The position numbers and the translations under genes were made by a program. 64,000 bases of DNA, taken from positions 14,597,990-14,661,989 of the forward strand of contig NC_089315.1 of NCBI RefSeq assembly GCF_036669915.1. The letters are read 5' to 3'. The stretch comes from Pocillopora verrucosa (taxonomy: Eukaryota > Cnidaria > Anthozoa > Scleractinia > Pocilloporidae). The notes below the pieces were generated by a model. It searched no databases. It had not been told where the DNA came from and was given only the letters and a program-made list of their open reading frames with translations. Below, in pieces: positions 47,901-58,256 of this stretch. Every line of letters starts with the position of its first letter. The stretch's first letter is position 1.

Positions 47901-50834
47901 GTATTGCTACTCCCCCCCGGATGGGATGCTAGTCCATCACAGGGTTACCCCCAGCACATTTGCTGGTACCATTTGTACACCTGGGTAAAGAGAAGCACTG
48001 TGAGAGTAAAGTGTCTTGCCTAAGAACACAACACAATGACCCCGGCCAGGGCTCGAACCCGGACCATTCGATACGGAGTCGAGCGCACTAACCATGAAGC
48101 CACCGCGCCTCCACGAGAGTCCTCTTAAATTGGAGAAGGAAGCTTGCGCTCTCAGAATATGTCATCAAAATACGATGCACGTCTCTACAAACCTGATGAA
48201 CAAGACAGGCCTTCAATCTTTTCACACTGCGTCCCGTAAAATCCTGGTGCACAGCTGCAGTTATATTCATTGACTCCGTCTGTACAAGTTCCATTGTTTT
48301 TGCAGGGATGGCTGTCACAGGTAACTTTTTGGGAGTACAAGACAACATTTCAAAAGAGTTGTTGTCAATAAAAAGAAGTTACATCATAGAGCGACTGAAC
48401 TAACGATCTTCAAACCATATATAATTAAGTTGGTCTAGCTAATAACGCTTTTGAATCGAAGTAAATCTCTTAAAGCATGTGCGTCACAAAAGCAAGACAA
48501 TGCAAAATTAAAATTTTTAAGGAAAATATCTGATCAAAAAAAGCGTTCGAACGAGGTTTGTTTGCTGGTTTGCAGAAGCTGTCTCGCTAAACTTTTTTGT
48601 CACACATAAATTCAACAGGAAAACTGCTCTCAAGCTTTTCTCGACAGGTACACATTACAGCTTCATTCTACTTTACGAAGTTGTTTCTTACACAGATCAG
48701 CACAAGTTTCTCCGGTCCAAGGGGGCTTGCATTCGCATGAATAAGTTTGCTTTTTCTTGTCATAAAAACACACACCACCATTTAAACAGGTGCTGGCTGC
48801 CAGTCGGCAATCCTAAATAGAAAGAGTAGCCGATGGAATAATGAGAAGAATATAAATAAACATAAATATGCTGCAAAATTATTTCACTTTCCTACTGATG
48901 GATAACAACAATTCGCTGGAAAATAGTCACGCTCTCACCTACGGCGTTTTTTCTATCTCCTACATCCAGCTCCAACAACCGGGTAGGTATCAAGCCAACC
49001 CTATCGCCAAATTGAACTAAACAATTTATCTGTCCTCAGCAATTGTTCAACAAACTTCCAGAACATGATTTACAAAGTGGTAATGCTTAGGCAAAATCAC
49101 TGGGGTAAACGTTTATTGACACTAACAACGAAAAAAAACACTTAACTATTATTATTAGCATTTCAAAGTGCTAGGGAAATTTGATTGTTTAGTCTTTGAA
49201 ATACTGTTCATCAAGAATCTCAAGCCTAATTTAAATATCCAGACGGAATCCATACGTGCCAAACTTTTTGTTTAATTACTGTTTAGCCAATGTCGAAACG
49301 TCGTCGTTTTTTAGCAATCTTAAAATGTTTTTCAGAAATGTTTTATCGCAATCATTTAGTCAAATGTTTTTCTAAATCACTTCTTCTTTGTATCAAAAAA
49401 ACACTGGCTGCCTAAAGATTTTGTTTTTAACTATGCATTTAGTCAACATCTACAAGTACATGTATTGGCAGAATTTCAAACGAATTCAAGGTGTTATTTT
49501 ATTAATGGTCTAGCTTCTATAAACTTTAGTTCAAAACTATTACATATTCAAAGACAGTAATATGCGATTCGCAACAACCTCAAGCTTACTTACGGTGGAA
49601 TTACTGCACTTTTTTGTAATGCAAATGAAAAAAAAACCGGCAGCCATTAACGGCTGCGGTCGGCATATAATTTCAAATATCTCGATCAAACAATGATGTT
49701 TCTAAATTCCTACATTTGCTGAAAAACGAGTTCATATAAAAGGGAATAAAAGAAAGCGTATGCACCATTTCCAAAACTTGCTTCTGTTGGCAAGCATCAG
49801 TTCTAGTTTTATGTTATTTACAAAAATTTGCACAATTAGTTAATGGTTTTCTTTCAAGTGCATACATTTGCATAGAAATTGGTGATTTTACCAATTACTA
49901 AACGCCCAATGAAATATATTTTTTTTGTCTCTCTTTTTTATAATTGTCCTTGTTTAGTTAAAGGAGAAGCATCTTTTTCCGTTTTCGTGAAAAAAAAACT
50001 TCTAACCCTCATGCTAAACTGGTTATCGATGAATGCTATCATGAAAGGTCTCAAAAGTCGGCGGCGTAACAAAAGTTTGTTTGTTGCCTCCAGCTTTTGT
50101 TTCTATGGCTCACGAACTGCATGATGGGGGATGGATCTTTTCACAGAAAAGAGGGCTAACGGACAACTAAAAATAAGGGTTGAAAATTATGGGTATACAA
50201 AAAACAACGGTTATTCTTTCTAGTGCTCTTTGGTCGTTATACAGGTTGCGTGTCTATAATTTTATTAATTCTGGAGCTCTCCGAAAAAGAAGGATAGCAC
50301 TAAAGACCTTAGCCTAATTAAGGGGATTTTTCCTGAAGTAAGGAAGGAGTAAAACTGTGGAAATGAAAACTTGCTTGATTACAAGACTTAAAATATACGA
50401 ATTTGATGATTAAACTTGGAATTGCTGAATACATTGAAAATGATCCAAACCCTGCAATTATTTACCTTGATAAGTGTTGAGAAAATGGCTCCCGCCTGGA
50501 ACTGTAAATGTGCATTTTCTTTGATAACGTCGTGCTTGTTTAGTTCACAAGTTCCTTTGCCATCAGACTTGGAAGTTTGAGGAGCAGGTTTGAAGTTTGT
50601 TGAAGTACACCAGGCGTTTTTCAAACAAGACTGACTACACCAAACTAAACTAGGGGACTCAAACCGTTTAACAACGAAACCTTTAAGCTGCTTATTTGTC
50701 AACGTTGTGAAATACGCTGATCGAGAAAGAGCAGACGATTCTACTCCTGCGTGGAAAACCGCGCAGAGTGATATAACTCCTCGAAAGAAGACAAAGAGGA
50801 GAGTGTTTTCAAGTCCCATCGCCAAAAATGTCAT
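44983..50834 (-). CDS. Gene E: secreted PAN-EGF-EGF-pentraxin protein, intact
   Basis: Exons: PAN 50834-50466, EGF1 48812-48692, EGF2 48324-48193, pentraxin-1 46720-46483, pentraxin-2 45364-44983, about 413 residues. It is the intact sister of pseudogene C: it retains the PAN sequence after SKSD ([15 protein letters not shown]...STLIK) and the complete YLDGQL codons that C has lost. The signal peptide core is [19 protein letters not shown]. Pentraxin-1 reads [19 protein letters not shown]; pentraxin-2 has [12 protein letters not shown] and [13 protein letters not shown]. Intron 3 carries the SINE at 47809-48108 and the hairpin at 47541-47611; intron 4 carries the palindrome at about 45649-45813. 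The start ATG matches that of B, D and F; a GTG just before it is not used. Confidence 0.87.
45649..45813. repeat. Large palindrome, arms ~70 bp, gene E copy
   Basis: Arms at 45649-45719 and 45743-45813; the inner ~45 bp per arm are perfectly complementary here. Same structure as at 25621-25785, hence older than the 20-kb duplication. Confidence 0.9.
46230..46455 (+). repeat. Decayed SINE relic in intron 4 of gene E
   Basis: Same ancestral relic as in the other units. Confidence 0.65.
47541..47611. repeat. Conserved intronic hairpin, gene E copy
   Basis: Perfect 20-bp arms at 47541-47560 and 47592-47611, carrying the G-C form on both sides as in gene C. Confidence 0.85.
47809..48108 (-). 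mobile_element. tRNA-derived SINE in intron 3 of gene E
   Basis: Same insertion as at 27781-28080, with the identical target duplication CTCCACGA at 47801-47808 and 48109-48116. Sharing the site shows that it was duplicated with the segment rather than inserted twice. Confidence 0.9.
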
Positions 50835-50837
50835 CAC

Positions 50838-51315
50838 ATAATGAGTGTTTACTGTCTTTCCCGATGTCCTTAGGGATGTACCCCACGAAATCCGAATTTT
50901 GATTGGCCAACTTCAGCGTAATTTAGGCAATAATACTCGGATGCCTAACAGAAAGGAGTATACATGATAACCAGCTGAATGACAGTGTGGTTTAAAGTTT
51001 CAAATGCATTATGCACAGGTAATAACATGATTTCGAGCAAAATTTTGTGTTGATAAGCACGAGTAAATTTTCAAAGTCGACAAAATTGCATGAGCCCCTT
51101 GGTCGAGTGCGATTTGTAGTCTGGAAAATTTATAAGTGCTTATTTACACCAAATTGCACGAGAAATCATTTTGTTGCTTGTTAATAATTAACATGAAAAA
51201 CTTATCACAGAAAGTCAAAACGGACAAAACTTTGCAGCGCGTGCATGCTGTTTGTAATTTGCACTCGTGCTACAACTTTGCACTCGTGTTAGTATAGGTA
51301 ATCACATGATTTCGA

Positions 51316-51351
<36 letters not shown>

Positions 51352-51909
51352 TCAAAGACTAATAAAATTGCACGAGCCCGTAGGGTGTGTGCAATTTGTG
51401 GTCTTTGAAAAATTTAACGAGTGCTTATCTATTCCAAATTGCACGAGAAAAATCATGTGATTACGTATTAATAACATACATGAAAAAAGTACGAGATAGC
51501 TTAACATAATTATGCAGAAGCAGAGCGTGCCTATCAAATGAAAAAATAATTTATTCAAACCTGTGCATTCGGTAAAAACAACCGCGCACGATCAAAACAG
51601 TAATAAACAATAATATTCACACCTTTAAGGCGCAAAAAGGTTCAAAGTCCGGATAAACGGTTCAAGGAATTGTTCAGTCTGTATCACTTTTGATGGAATG
51701 GAATCGTCTCGAAATCGTCGTTTGCGAGGCTTAACCATGTTTGTTTTTGATTTCGGCGTAAAATCGCTCGAGCAAAGTGTTAAGCTGGATCGGCTCGTAA
51801 TTTTGATTTCCCTGGCAATTCCAACTCTAAACACCACTTTTCCCAAATCAACAACCAAAAAGCAGTGTTTCTACAGTGTTTTCGTTGTTCGAGCTTTTTT
51901 TTCAGCTGC
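50838..51909. other. Upstream flank of gene E
   Basis: Should hold the promoter of gene E; no defensible motif is seen. It contains two foldback elements (51019-51190 and 51296-51470) and a block that matches 31080-31335 before the RTE-like element interrupts it. Confidence 0.5.
51296..51470. repeat. Foldback (MITE-like) element
   Basis: Inverted arms at about 51298-51359 and 51401-51464, starting 'gtaatcacatgattt' and ending with its complement. Related foldbacks lie at 51019-51190, 30500-30672, 30779-30905 and about 62900-63075. No coding capacity; size and structure fit a non-autonomous DNA element. Confidence 0.8.
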
Positions 51910-54900
51910 TGTATTGACAGACAGTCCGACAGAAAAACAGGAGTGGAGCCCCGTAAGGCAGTTTTGACGCTATATCATTTACTGGCAACTCCTGCAGTCG
52001 ACCTGGTCCCGAACGTACTGGCCCTGCCTTTCCTTCGGACTCTACCAACAAGACCGAGAGGGGGATTCTGGGAATTGGGCAAACCAGTATCTCCATATCA
52101 ACCGCCCAGGCAAGCGCATGGAGAGGCAACTTCAGCATGCCCTACGGCTTCGCCAGGCATGGGAACAAATCGGGGAGTGGCAGTTACCGGTTCTAAGTCA
52201 TGGCTTGATTGGCATAGAGCCAGACGCCAGGGGCCATTCCTGACAGTGGGAGGGGCTTTTTAGCCCCATTGGATAGCTACCGCCCGCTTAAACTGGGCAG
52301 CCCTCAGTCAATAAGGTGCTTTCCCGCCACTACCCGCCTGTCTTGCTGGGGTGAGCAGGACTTAAGTCTGGAAACAGTCTGACAAGTGGGCTGCGACTTA
52401 TTCACCTAAGAATCAAGGATCTATTAGAAGAAGACCAGCTCTTACACTTGGGAGTTGGAACGTCCGAACGATGCTGACCGGACTTAGCAAGGACATACGC
52501 GACATTAATGGGGCACGCAAAACAGCTGTCATCAGCAGAGAATTGGTTAGGCTCAAAGTTGATATCGCTGCTTTACAGGAAACGCGCATAGCTGGTTGCG
52601 GAAGCCTAACGGAAAAGGAATACACATTTTTCTGGCAGGGTAGAGATGAAGATGAGCCTAGAGTACGTGGAGTTGGTTTTGCTGTTAGCAACAAGCTAGT
52701 ACAGATGGTGGAACCAGGCTCAACCAAGTCTGAGCGCATCATGCACATAAAACTCAATACCGATCTAGGTCTCACCAACTTGTTTTCTGTCTACGCTCCA
52801 ACCCTGACTTCGAGTACCGATGCTATCAAACATATCCCAAACAACGAAGTGCTGATTCTCCTCGGCGATTTCAACGCTAGAGTGGGCAACGATCAAGGCT
52901 CCTGGCCTGATTGCCTTGGTCACTTTGGTGTTGGCAAATGCAATGGTCAACGCCTCCTGGAGCTTTGCACCTATCATCACCTCTGTATTACAAACACATT
53001 CTTTGGCGTGAAGCTGCACCATAGGTTCTCGTGGATGCACCCCAGATCTAAAAACTGGCACCAAGTCGACCTCATCATCTCAAGACGGGAACACCTTAAT
53101 AACATTCGTACTACAAGGGCATACCACAGTGCTGATTGTGACTCTGATCACTCCCTTGTCTGCACGAAGTCCAGTTACGTCCAAAGAAGTTCCATCGCGT
53201 CAAACAATCTGCTACACTTCGCATTAATGCTCCTGCCACCGCCATCCCTGAAAATGTCTCAATTTTCAACGACATCCTGAGCTCGAAACTCGGAGACTGC
53301 CTGGAGCTTAACACAGAGGACCACTGGAGCCATATCAAGGACACCACCCTTGCTGCAGCATTAAAGGCCTTTGGCAAGAATGTACGCAAAAGCCAGGATT
53401 GGTTCAATGCAAACATCGCGACTCTTCAGCCGCTCATCGAAGCAAAGAGGAATGCCCTGCAGAACTACCAGCGTAATCCATCATCTAGCTCTTCGGAAGC
53501 ACTTCGGGAGGCCAGGCGTCGTGCGAATGTGAAATGTAAGATCTGTGCTAACAACTTTTGGATGAATCTCTGTGCTGAAATCCAGTCAGCTGCTGACACT
53601 GGAAATTCTAGGGGCATGTTTGAGGGTATCAAGAAGGCGATTGGACCTACACAGTCCAAGTCCTCACCACTCAAAACATCAATTGGTGAAATCATTACTG
53701 ATAAATCAAGACTGATGGAGTGCTGGGTGGAATAGTATAGCGAGCTCTATAGTAGATCGAGCTCTGTCTTACCCTCTGTCCTTGACTGCATTGAAAGGCT
53801 TCCCATCATGTTTGAACTAGATGAGCCCCCCACCAAGGAAGATCTCTCAAAGGTAATCAGTCACATATTGTCTGGAAAGGCCCCTGGGCTTGATGGTATC
53901 CCGGCTGAAGTCTTCAAATGCAGTGGAAACCAACTGCTCGACAATCTCCACCAGCTACTCTGCAAATGCTGGGAAGAGGGATACGTTCCCCAGAAGATGA
54001 GGGATTCTATTCTCTCAACCCTATACAAGAACAAAGGAGACCGCAGTGATCGTAACAATTACCGTGGCATCTCACTTCTGTGCATTACTGGAAAGCTGTT
54101 TGCCCGAGTAGCATTATACCGCCTTCAAAAGATTGCTCAAAGGGTGTACCCTGAATCCCAGTGTGGTTTCCGCTCTAATCGGTCGACTGTGGACATGATT
54201 TTATCTTTGAGACAGCTCCAGGAGAAGTGCAAAGAGCAACAACAGCCACTCTACATTGCATTCATCGACTTGACAAAGGCGTTTGACCTTGTTAGTAGAG
54301 ACGGCCTTTTCAAGATTCTGCCCTTACTTGGCTGTCCTCCTAAACTCCTGAGCTTCATCAAATCGTTCCATGATGGGTCTCGGGGTACAGTGCAGTATGA
54401 CGGAAACAGGTCTGAGGCATTCGATATAAACAGCGGCGTAAAACAAGGATGTGTGCTAGCCCCAACTTTCTTCAACATCTTCTTTCCAGTTCTTCTGAAT
54501 CATGCTTTCAAGTCCTTTGAAGAAGGCATCCTGATACGATCTCGTTCTGATGGTAAACTCTTTAACCCTGCGCGCCTTAGAGCCAAGACCAAAGTGCACA
54601 AGGTAGCCATCCGTGACCTTCTCTTTGCCGATGATATTGCCCTCGTTGCTCACAGCGCTGAAAAACTCCAACTCCTCCTCAATCAGTTTTCTGACGCATG
54701 TGAGGCCTTCAGACTTATAATCAGCCTGAAGAAGACGAAAGTCATGTGCCAGGACAATGCAGCCACGCCTGCCGTAACAATCAAAGATTACACCTTGGAA
54801 GCCGTCACACAGTTTACCTATCTCGGCTCCACCACCTCCAACAACAACTGCCTTGAAGTGGAGATTGGAAAGAGAATTGGCAAGGCTGCAACCAACATGG

Positions 54901-55449
54901 CTAAGCTGTCTTCCCGTGTCTGGGAGAACAAGAAGCTAACTACCCAAACTAAAGTTGCAGTGTATCGTGCCTGCATCGTGAGCACCTTATTGTTTGGTAG
55001 CGAGTCTTGGACTACCTACGCTAGTCAGGAGAAGCGCTTGAACATCTTCCATATCAGATGTCTTCGCCACATCCTCTCCATCTCATGGACAGATAAGGTC
55101 TCTAACAATGAGGTACTAGCAAGAGCCAATATCCCCTCGATGTTCACCCTGCTAAGACAGCGCAGATTGAGGTGGCTCGGTCATGTGTACCGGATGGAGG
55201 ATGGGCGAATCCCTAAGGATCTGCTGTATGGCGAGTTGGAATCCGGTTCGAGGCCTATTGACAGACCTAAGCTGCGTTTCAAGGACGTATGCAAGCGAGA
55301 TATGCTCGCCACTGGCCTGCCAACAGATAACTGGGAGCTACATGCTGCAGATCGGAGTGATTGGAGGTCTGTGTGCAGCCACGAGAGAAAGTGTTTGTCG
55401 CAATTGCGCTATTCATGGACATGGTCCGACGACTGCCTACTACTACTAT
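51910..55449 (+). mobile_element. RTE-like LINE (endonuclease + reverse transcriptase), disrupted
   Basis: About 3.5 kb inserted in sequence otherwise like 31.3-31.6 kb. GC content and codon use are visibly higher than in the neighbourhood. An untranslated or damaged leader (51910-52400) is followed by APE and RT domains. The 3' end is a short 'tac/act' repeat abutting native 'taatacataaaa' at about 55450. About 245 bp of native DNA (31337-31581 in the sister copy) is missing at the site, and no clear target duplication is seen. RTE/BovB-like affinity is inferred from motifs; Proto2 or Nimb are alternatives. Confidence 0.85.
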
Positions 55450-55505
55450 TAATACATAAAAAAATGCACTCGTTTTCGGCCAATCAGACGCGCGTGACTT
55501 TTTAA
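52400..55505 (+). pseudogene. RTE-like ORF: AP-endonuclease and reverse transcriptase
   Basis: The endonuclease frame (about 52400-53280) shows GSWNVRTM, LQETRIAGCG, VYAPT, LLGDFNARVG, HQVDLIISRR and SDHSLV. A frameshift at about 53170-53220 moves the reading to the third frame, which stays open through the linker to a TAG at 53733-53735 (WVE-stop-YSELY). It then continues as the reverse transcriptase (53808-55505): GKAPGLDGIPAEVF, NNYRGISLL, SQCGFRSNRSTVDM, FIDLTKAFDLV, GVKQGCVLAP, catalytic FADDIALVAH and a C-terminal RLRWLGHVYRM. The last codons run from the tail repeat into flanking DNA. One frameshift and one nonsense codon make it inactive, though little decayed. Confidence 0.85.
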
Positions 55506-57588
55506 TGTATATTTATACATATCAAATTCAAAATGAAATGATTCACTCACTAGAATTGTAAAGTCAAGTGTGGAAGCCTAAACAACACTAAATCATTTAA
55601 AGCTTCGACAAATTTTTGTTGGAACTCTTTTCAAATTAATGACGGACACTGTACAAATCGGCTTCATTAAAACCTGAATATTAATATGATCATCCACTTA
55701 TCCAAATTATCTACTTAACGTCAAACGTTTATGAGATAAAAAGCGCGAAAATGTTTGCTAAGATCAAAATTAGAGAAAGGACTTGCTTAAAGTGAGCTCG
55801 TATTCCATAGGCCACACCTCCCATGACAAATGCACCACTTTGACCGACACTGAAATTGGTAATTTTAAGGAATACGCCACACTTCGTGACAAGCAAACCA
55901 AAAAGGCAGAATTTCTGACAATATGCCATCTTCTAGACGGAAACTAGACAGATAAATTCACGTCCCGCTTCTTGCGGTAAAATAGTAACGTATTGGATAA
56001 TTGAATATTTTTTGTTGAATACACAGCTCCCTCATAATTTTGGCGTAAATAATGTAAAAAATTGCTTTCCAAAGGTAGGAGATCTTAATTAGCCGTAAAA
56101 CGTTGAAAAAAAGTAATTGTTAGGGGTAAAAAGTGATAAATTTAACCATTTGATCGTAAAAATAAGTTAACCGAAAATTTCATCTTTTAATTGAAACAGT
56201 AGGAAATAAAGTGTTTGACGTAAAATGGCCAAACTTTTAACCGTTAGCCGTAAGAATCATCGCCTCATGGAGACCCTGAAGTTAAACTTACCTTGTGACT
56301 CAAATAAATGTAGTAAGCATCCATGATTTAAGAAGAATAATGAAATGTTATCTACAGTGGTGACTCTACTATATGTTGAGTAAGTACGCAATCTGATCGT
56401 GAATAGCGTCATTGACAGTATCCCGCGTGTAACAATGTTATAAGTACGCCACAACGAAAAAATTTCCAATGTAAGATAAACATACAATAAGATACCCCAC
56501 TTTCTTCTTGATAAACTAAGGGGATTAATCTGGTTTTGGTTTTGCGACACTCGATTGAAATACGTATTTGTACTATCTATGTAACATTGGTATTGTGATT
56601 GATGTCGCAAATCTTACTAAAAATATTGTAGATAGTAAATAGTATGTAGAATATAAATGAACGAATGAAATAAAAAAATAAATTAAACATAAAAGTTGGT
56701 TCTTCTTCAAACTTCATCAATTGACCTCATTTACGACAAAACATTACAACCGTGCCCTTTATTATGAACAAATCAAGTTTCAGCCAAATGTCGTCACCAG
56801 TTCCAACCCGTTAATATTATCTCAAATATTATTACGGTTGCACTTGCGGTTACTTAAAAACCATAATCAATTACGATTACAATTGAAAAGAAACCCACAA
56901 TGACAAATATTTAAAACCGAGGGAACAAAATTTACAAGACAAAGGTATGTAGGAAGGTTTTGTGACTTAGACACAATGGATGGAAATCATTAACAAAATT
57001 TAAGGCTGGGTTTTGAGCTTTTCTTTAAAGGTTAAGTTAAGGGAAAATACTCCGGTGCAATATAACTCTAGAGGGAGGCATGCGACTTTCCAAGATTTCA
57101 CCCAAGGAAACAATGTTTTTTACCTTCTCCCTTTTTTCGCCGCCTTCGATTGCCTCGTGCAAAGAAATAAATAAGAAAGGGATACAAATTGTGTCATATG
57201 GTTCAGAGATCCTGTTTTGGTGATTAAGATCATGATATTCGTGCAAAATTGCTTAAATGCTTCGTGACTAATAATTGAATTATACTCGCTACCTCAGTCC
57301 TGAACTTTGGCGTTTTATCAACAGTAGCGAGCGACTACAGAGCAACCTTATGGTTATCAAATCATAAATAGAAGGGCGCAATCTATGATATACTCTACTG
57401 AACTGGGTAAAAGGGCAATCATCTGTGTAATAACAATTGTTGGACTTCACAATACGAGTGGTAAAAGCTATTTAACATGTATGTAGATATTGATCAGTGT
57501 TTAGGTGTTCCTTGCTCGAGGAAGGATCTCTTTCTGTGATAAAGAGTTTGTCGTAAACCAGATGGTGGTGTTAAAAATCCTATCACTT
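55450..57588. other. Intergenic region between gene F and the RTE-like LINE
   Basis: Starts with sequence like 31582-32090, including the recurrent open block (55729-55929). From about 56000 it matches 10540-11500 and from 56990 the shortened common intergenic block. The order shows that this spacer combines pieces found separately elsewhere. No gene is supported. Confidence 0.55.
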
Positions 57589-58154
57589 TTAAGGCTCGAC
57601 TATTTTCACACCAGTAACGTTTCCTTTGAACTGTCCCCACGAGAGAACGAGGCCTGCTTGTGCGATGTCACAATTTGCCTTCTGAGCTGCAATTTCATCC
57701 CCCGAAAGGACCCTACTCCAAAGATTGACTTCTGTTACCTCACCCGGCCCAAAGCTATCTCCGATATCAAAGTCCCCTCCGACTTTATCTTGGTCTTGTC
57801 CGATGACAACTGTTCCGCCGGCTGGTATCTGATGATTTTTCTTCAAGTCAGTTCCAGAGCTTTGAAGTTGTCCATCCAGATAAAACTGCCAGTCGCCTTT
57901 GGTGTTATTCCAGGTAACACAAATGTGATGCCACATGGTATCATTAATTTTGACTCTGGCGTCTGTATCACTTACAAAATGAACATAAACAATTAAGACT
58001 GTTAGAAACTCTCGGTTTTTGACTGATTGCGGTCCAGTTCAATGTGACATCAAGATTGGTTGTTCACCTATATTTGATACACTAGTTGACTCCCCCTCCA
58101 ACGAGCTACAGGTAACTCAGGTAACTGCTGGCAGACCGTATGTACACGAGTTTC

Positions 58155-58196
<42 letters not shown>

Positions 58197-58197
58197 C

Positions 58198-58256
<59 letters not shown>

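Larger units (their letters stand above)
40650..51909. repeat. Distal copy of the ~10.7-kb near-identical segmental duplication
   Basis: Counterpart of 20630-31335. It includes the PAN exon of D, the D-E intergenic DNA and all of gene E. It ends where the RTE-like LINE begins; beyond that element, similarity to the 31.6-32.1 kb region resumes at about 55450. Confidence 0.85.
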
